NCBI GenBank assembly: GCA_900128395.1
Contig: LT649392.1
Location: forward strand, 1 to 29,277
Source: Stramenopiles sp. TOSAG23-2
Lineage: Eukaryota > Sar
DNA length: 29,277 nt
Direction of reading: 5' to 3'
Made by a program: the position numbers and the translations under genes. This document shows, one piece after another, positions 27,152-29,277 of this stretch. Under the pieces are notes generated by a model. That model did no database searches. It was not told where the DNA came from and saw only the letters and a program-made list of their open reading frames with translations. Numbering within the stretch: the stretch's first letter is position 1; each line of letters starts with the position of its first letter.

Positions 27152-28345
27152 TCACAACTTGGACGATGGTTGCTTTGGCTTTTTTCTTCTCGTATCATTG
27201 TAACTTGCTGGACCAGGCCAAAATGCATCATCACGTACACTTCTAAATGCTTTTACAATTTCATCACGTTGTGGTTTAGGTGGTGGTGTACGTCCATATG
27301 CAGGTAAATTATTATGATCTGCTATGTACATTTCATTTTTCAATGATGATGCACCATCAACTTTAATAGTTTCCCCAGTTGTAAATGCAGATGCAGGCGA
27401 TAATAAGAAACAAACTGCTGCTGATACTTCTTCCACTGTACCAATTCGTTTTGCTGGACAACGTAGCCATTGACTTGATAATAAAATTTCACCACCACTT
27501 GCATTTTTATAATTTTCACCAGCAGTTGCACTCCATATAATTCCAGGTGCAACTGAATTGACACGTACACCATTTTGTGCCCATTCGACAGATAATGATT
27601 TTGTTAAATTAATAATACCAGCTCTAGCAGCACCTGTATGTGACATACCAGGAAAACCTGTGCGTAAATATAAATATTATAGATGTATTATTTGTTAGTG
27701 TCTACGTCTGGATGATGTGTACATCGGAGTAATATATATATTTATATTCCCATATAATACATTTTTATATTATTGGAGAAAAAAAAGTAATAAAAACTTA
27801 CCTTTCCATACATCTGCAACAATATTCACAATGGCACCACCATTATTTCGCATCCATTGTGTAAATGCTTCTCTACAACAAACAAATGTCCCATTTAAAT
27901 TTAAGCTGATTACACTTTCCCATCCTTTTGTTTTTATTCGACCAGCACTACTTGGAAATTGACCACCAGAATTATTTATTAAAAAATCAATACGATGGTG
28001 TTTTTCAAGTACGGTTGACATTAAATGTTTAATTTCTTCTTCTTTTTTAATATCACATTGTACATAAGAGACATTTTGATTTGTTGGAACAAGTGATTTT
28101 AATTCAATGACTGCATCGTTTAATTTGTCTACTTTTCTAGATGCAATGACGACAGTGCACGATAATTCTAACAATTCACGTGCAATTTGTTTACCAATAC
28201 CAGTGCCACCACCTGTTACTATTGCAACTTTATGTTGAAATAAATTATGACGAAAGATGGATTTATTATCTTGTAATAATGGGGAAAAGGAGGGTGGTGG
28301 TGGTGCTTGTTGGGAGGAAGCATTTGTATTGTTGTTTTGTAACAT
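27152..28345 (-). CDS. Peroxisomal trans-2-enoyl-CoA reductase (PECR-like SDR), PTS1 SKL
   Basis: Two exons, 28345-27802 and 27657-27152, spliced in phase 1, give 349 residues. An NADP(H)-dependent short-chain dehydrogenase/reductase expected to reduce trans-2-enoyl-CoA to acyl-CoA. Visible are the nucleotide-binding TGGGTGIG (residues 44-51), INNSGGQFPS, the GAIVNI strand, GFPGMSHTGAARAG spanning the splice junction, NLTKSLSVEWAQNGVRVN, and PAKRIGTVEEVSAAVCFLLSPA. These match animal PECR along the length, including the GAARAG segment where classical SDRs have Tyr-x3-Lys. The C terminus ends Ser-Ser-Lys-Leu, a canonical PTS1. The N terminus carries a short Asn/Gln/Pro-rich extension before the Rossmann fold. 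Convergent with the PhyH-family gene that also carries a PTS1-type end. Confidence 0.92.
27658..27801 (-). other. Intron in the PECR-like gene
   Basis: On the minus strand the donor AAAG|GTAAGT begins at 27801 and the acceptor CGCACAG ends at 27658, giving a 144-nt intron. Splicing in phase 1 rebuilds the conserved Lys-Gly-Phe-Pro-Gly-Met before SHTGAARAG, which is strong evidence that it is real. Without splicing the first exon frame would end shortly after the donor. Confidence 0.93.
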
Positions 28346-29061
28346 GGTATGTGTTGTATCTGGTTGATTTAATATAATATATGACGATTTAAAAATGTTT
28401 TTGTAGTTTCGATGACAATATGTCTTGTTTTGTGTTTTTTTTTTACGTTTGAAATAATATGTATGTGTGTATTGTGTGATATATGTTTTTATCGATCAAA
28501 GATATATCTTTTTTTTTTGTTGTTCAAGTGTTGTTTTCAACAAAAAAATTCATTAATTTTATTGGCTAATTTTTAATTTTATTTTTTTATATATTTAAAT
28601 ATTTTTATAATTATTTTATCTATAAATATGCATAACAAATGAACAATAAGTATTAAATTGGATTTAGATTTAATTTTTAAAATAACATATAATTCAATTT
28701 AACATTATTATTTACATAGATAATAAGTAATTAACTATAAAAATATGATAAAAACATTAAAACGCTATTTATAATATTTGATGTTTTAATACTATTTTTA
28801 TCAAGAAAAATAGTTATCTGCCTTAAATAAAATATAAAATAGGATTAAAATAAAAATAAAGTATAAAAAATAACGAGATTTGTTCCAAGCTAGAACAGAG
28901 AGATGATGTTACTATACCAGGAGCACCAGATATTATTACACTGTATAATATATATCCAAATATCAAAATCAAAATGTGTAATTACAAAAAATACAAGTCC
29001 AAAATCCCAATCTCCTTTCCCCGCACAAAACAAAACAAAAAACTACATCATCACACTCACA
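28346..29061. other. AT-rich divergent intergenic region
   Basis: 716 nt upstream of the PECR-like gene (-) and of the small Met-Gly-Cys frame (+). Positions 28550-28870 are almost entirely A and T. No gene or clear repeat is seen. The frame upstream of the MGC start stays open back to an ATG at 28903 but that part looks like untranslated sequence. Confidence 0.55.
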
Positions 29062-29229
29062 ATGGGTTGTAATCAAAGTAAATCTACAACGACTATCACC
29101 AACAATCATCAACAACAATCAATAACAGAACAAACAACATCTACCAATTCATATGTCTATCAAACACCAACAATTAATAATAATAATAAAAAAAAACAAT
29201 ACTTGATAAAAGGCATACCAGTAAAATGA
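29062..29229 (+). CDS. Short Met-Gly-Cys protein or first exon, predicted lipid-anchored
   Basis: 55 codons from the ATG at 29062. It starts MGCNQSKS, a good N-myristoylation signal (Gly2 with Ser in the following residues) plus a palmitoylatable Cys3. A Thr/Asn/Gln-rich low-complexity stretch and KKKQYLIKGIPVK follow. It could be complete, or a first exon: GTAAAA directly after ATACCA near 29221 is a possible weak donor that would skip the TGA and continue beyond the window. An in-frame ATG exists at 28903, but the acylation signal favours 29062. It is the second Met-Gly-Cys gene within 4 kb, though the rest of the two proteins is not alike. Confidence 0.55.
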   Translation: MGCNQSKSTTTITNNHQQQSITEQTTSTNSYVYQTPTINNNNKKKQYLIKGIPVK

Positions 29230-29277
29230 CGCCAATGTCAAATGTTTGTTGGGTGTTGAACAATTATAGCATGGGTA

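Noticed and set aside
27596-27660. Absence of the classical SDR Tyr-x3-Lys motif in the reductase, as a possible inactivation.
   Set aside because: PECR and the related dienoyl-CoA reductases normally have the GAARAG/GAAKAG-type segment here, so this is a family trait and not a defect.
1-29277. Giant virus or bacterial origin of the whole window, suggested by single-exon genes, PseI and the TPCP ATPase.
   Set aside because: GT-AG introns that restore conserved residues, PTS1 ends, G-beta subunits, an FBXO9-like protein and long non-coding spacers fit a nuclear protist genome better. No viral core gene is present.

Overview
The window looks like nuclear DNA of an AT-rich unicellular eukaryote whose lineage I cannot place. 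The evidence is a pair of eukaryotic heterotrimeric G-protein beta subunits, an FBXO9-type F-box protein, two GT-AG introns that restore reading frames, two enzymes ending in peroxisomal PTS1 tripeptides, N-terminal Met-Gly-Cys lipid-anchor signals, and many poly-Asn, poly-Ser and poly-Thr tracts. Most genes are single-exon and separated by 0.1-1.2 kb of very AT-rich spacer. The standard genetic code fits. There is no operon structure and I found no tRNA, rRNA, CRISPR array or intact transposon.

Layout, left to right: a probable partial coding exon running off the left edge (-); a pseudaminic acid synthase-type PseI/NeuB enzyme (-), which is unexpected in a eukaryote; an FBXO9-like F-box protein (-); an LRR/prolyl-4-hydroxylase fusion (+, one or two introns); two divergently transcribed G-beta paralogues (- and +); two divergent paralogues with an FKBP-like segment and a Cys-rich hydrophobic tail (both -), on either side of a predicted secreted Cys-rich protein (+); two related genes (both -) of which one is a recent chimera of the other; a P1B-type heavy-metal ATPase with a TPCP motif (+); a large Met-Gly-Cys protein of unknown function (-); a convergent pair of peroxisomal enzymes, a PhyH-family dioxygenase ending AKL (+) and a PECR-like enoyl-CoA reductase ending SKL (-); and a short Met-Gly-Cys reading frame at the right edge (+).

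Two parts deserve most attention. (1) At 15944-18649 a segment of about 841 bp from the 3' half of the Tudor-like gene (18060-19184) is duplicated nearly perfectly, joined to an unrelated 5' coding region, and abutted on the other side by an exact 85-bp copy of the sequence just downstream of the F-box gene 13.4 kb away. This is a young mosaic gene with its breakpoints readable. (2) The tail-to-tail peroxisomal pair at 25.7-28.3 kb could encode consecutive steps of phytol breakdown: phytenoyl-CoA to phytanoyl-CoA (PECR) and phytanoyl-CoA to 2-hydroxyphytanoyl-CoA (PhyH). The other genes do not form an obvious common pathway. The two G-beta subunits and the lipid-anchored Met-Gly-Cys proteins would act at membranes, but no link between them is shown by the sequence.
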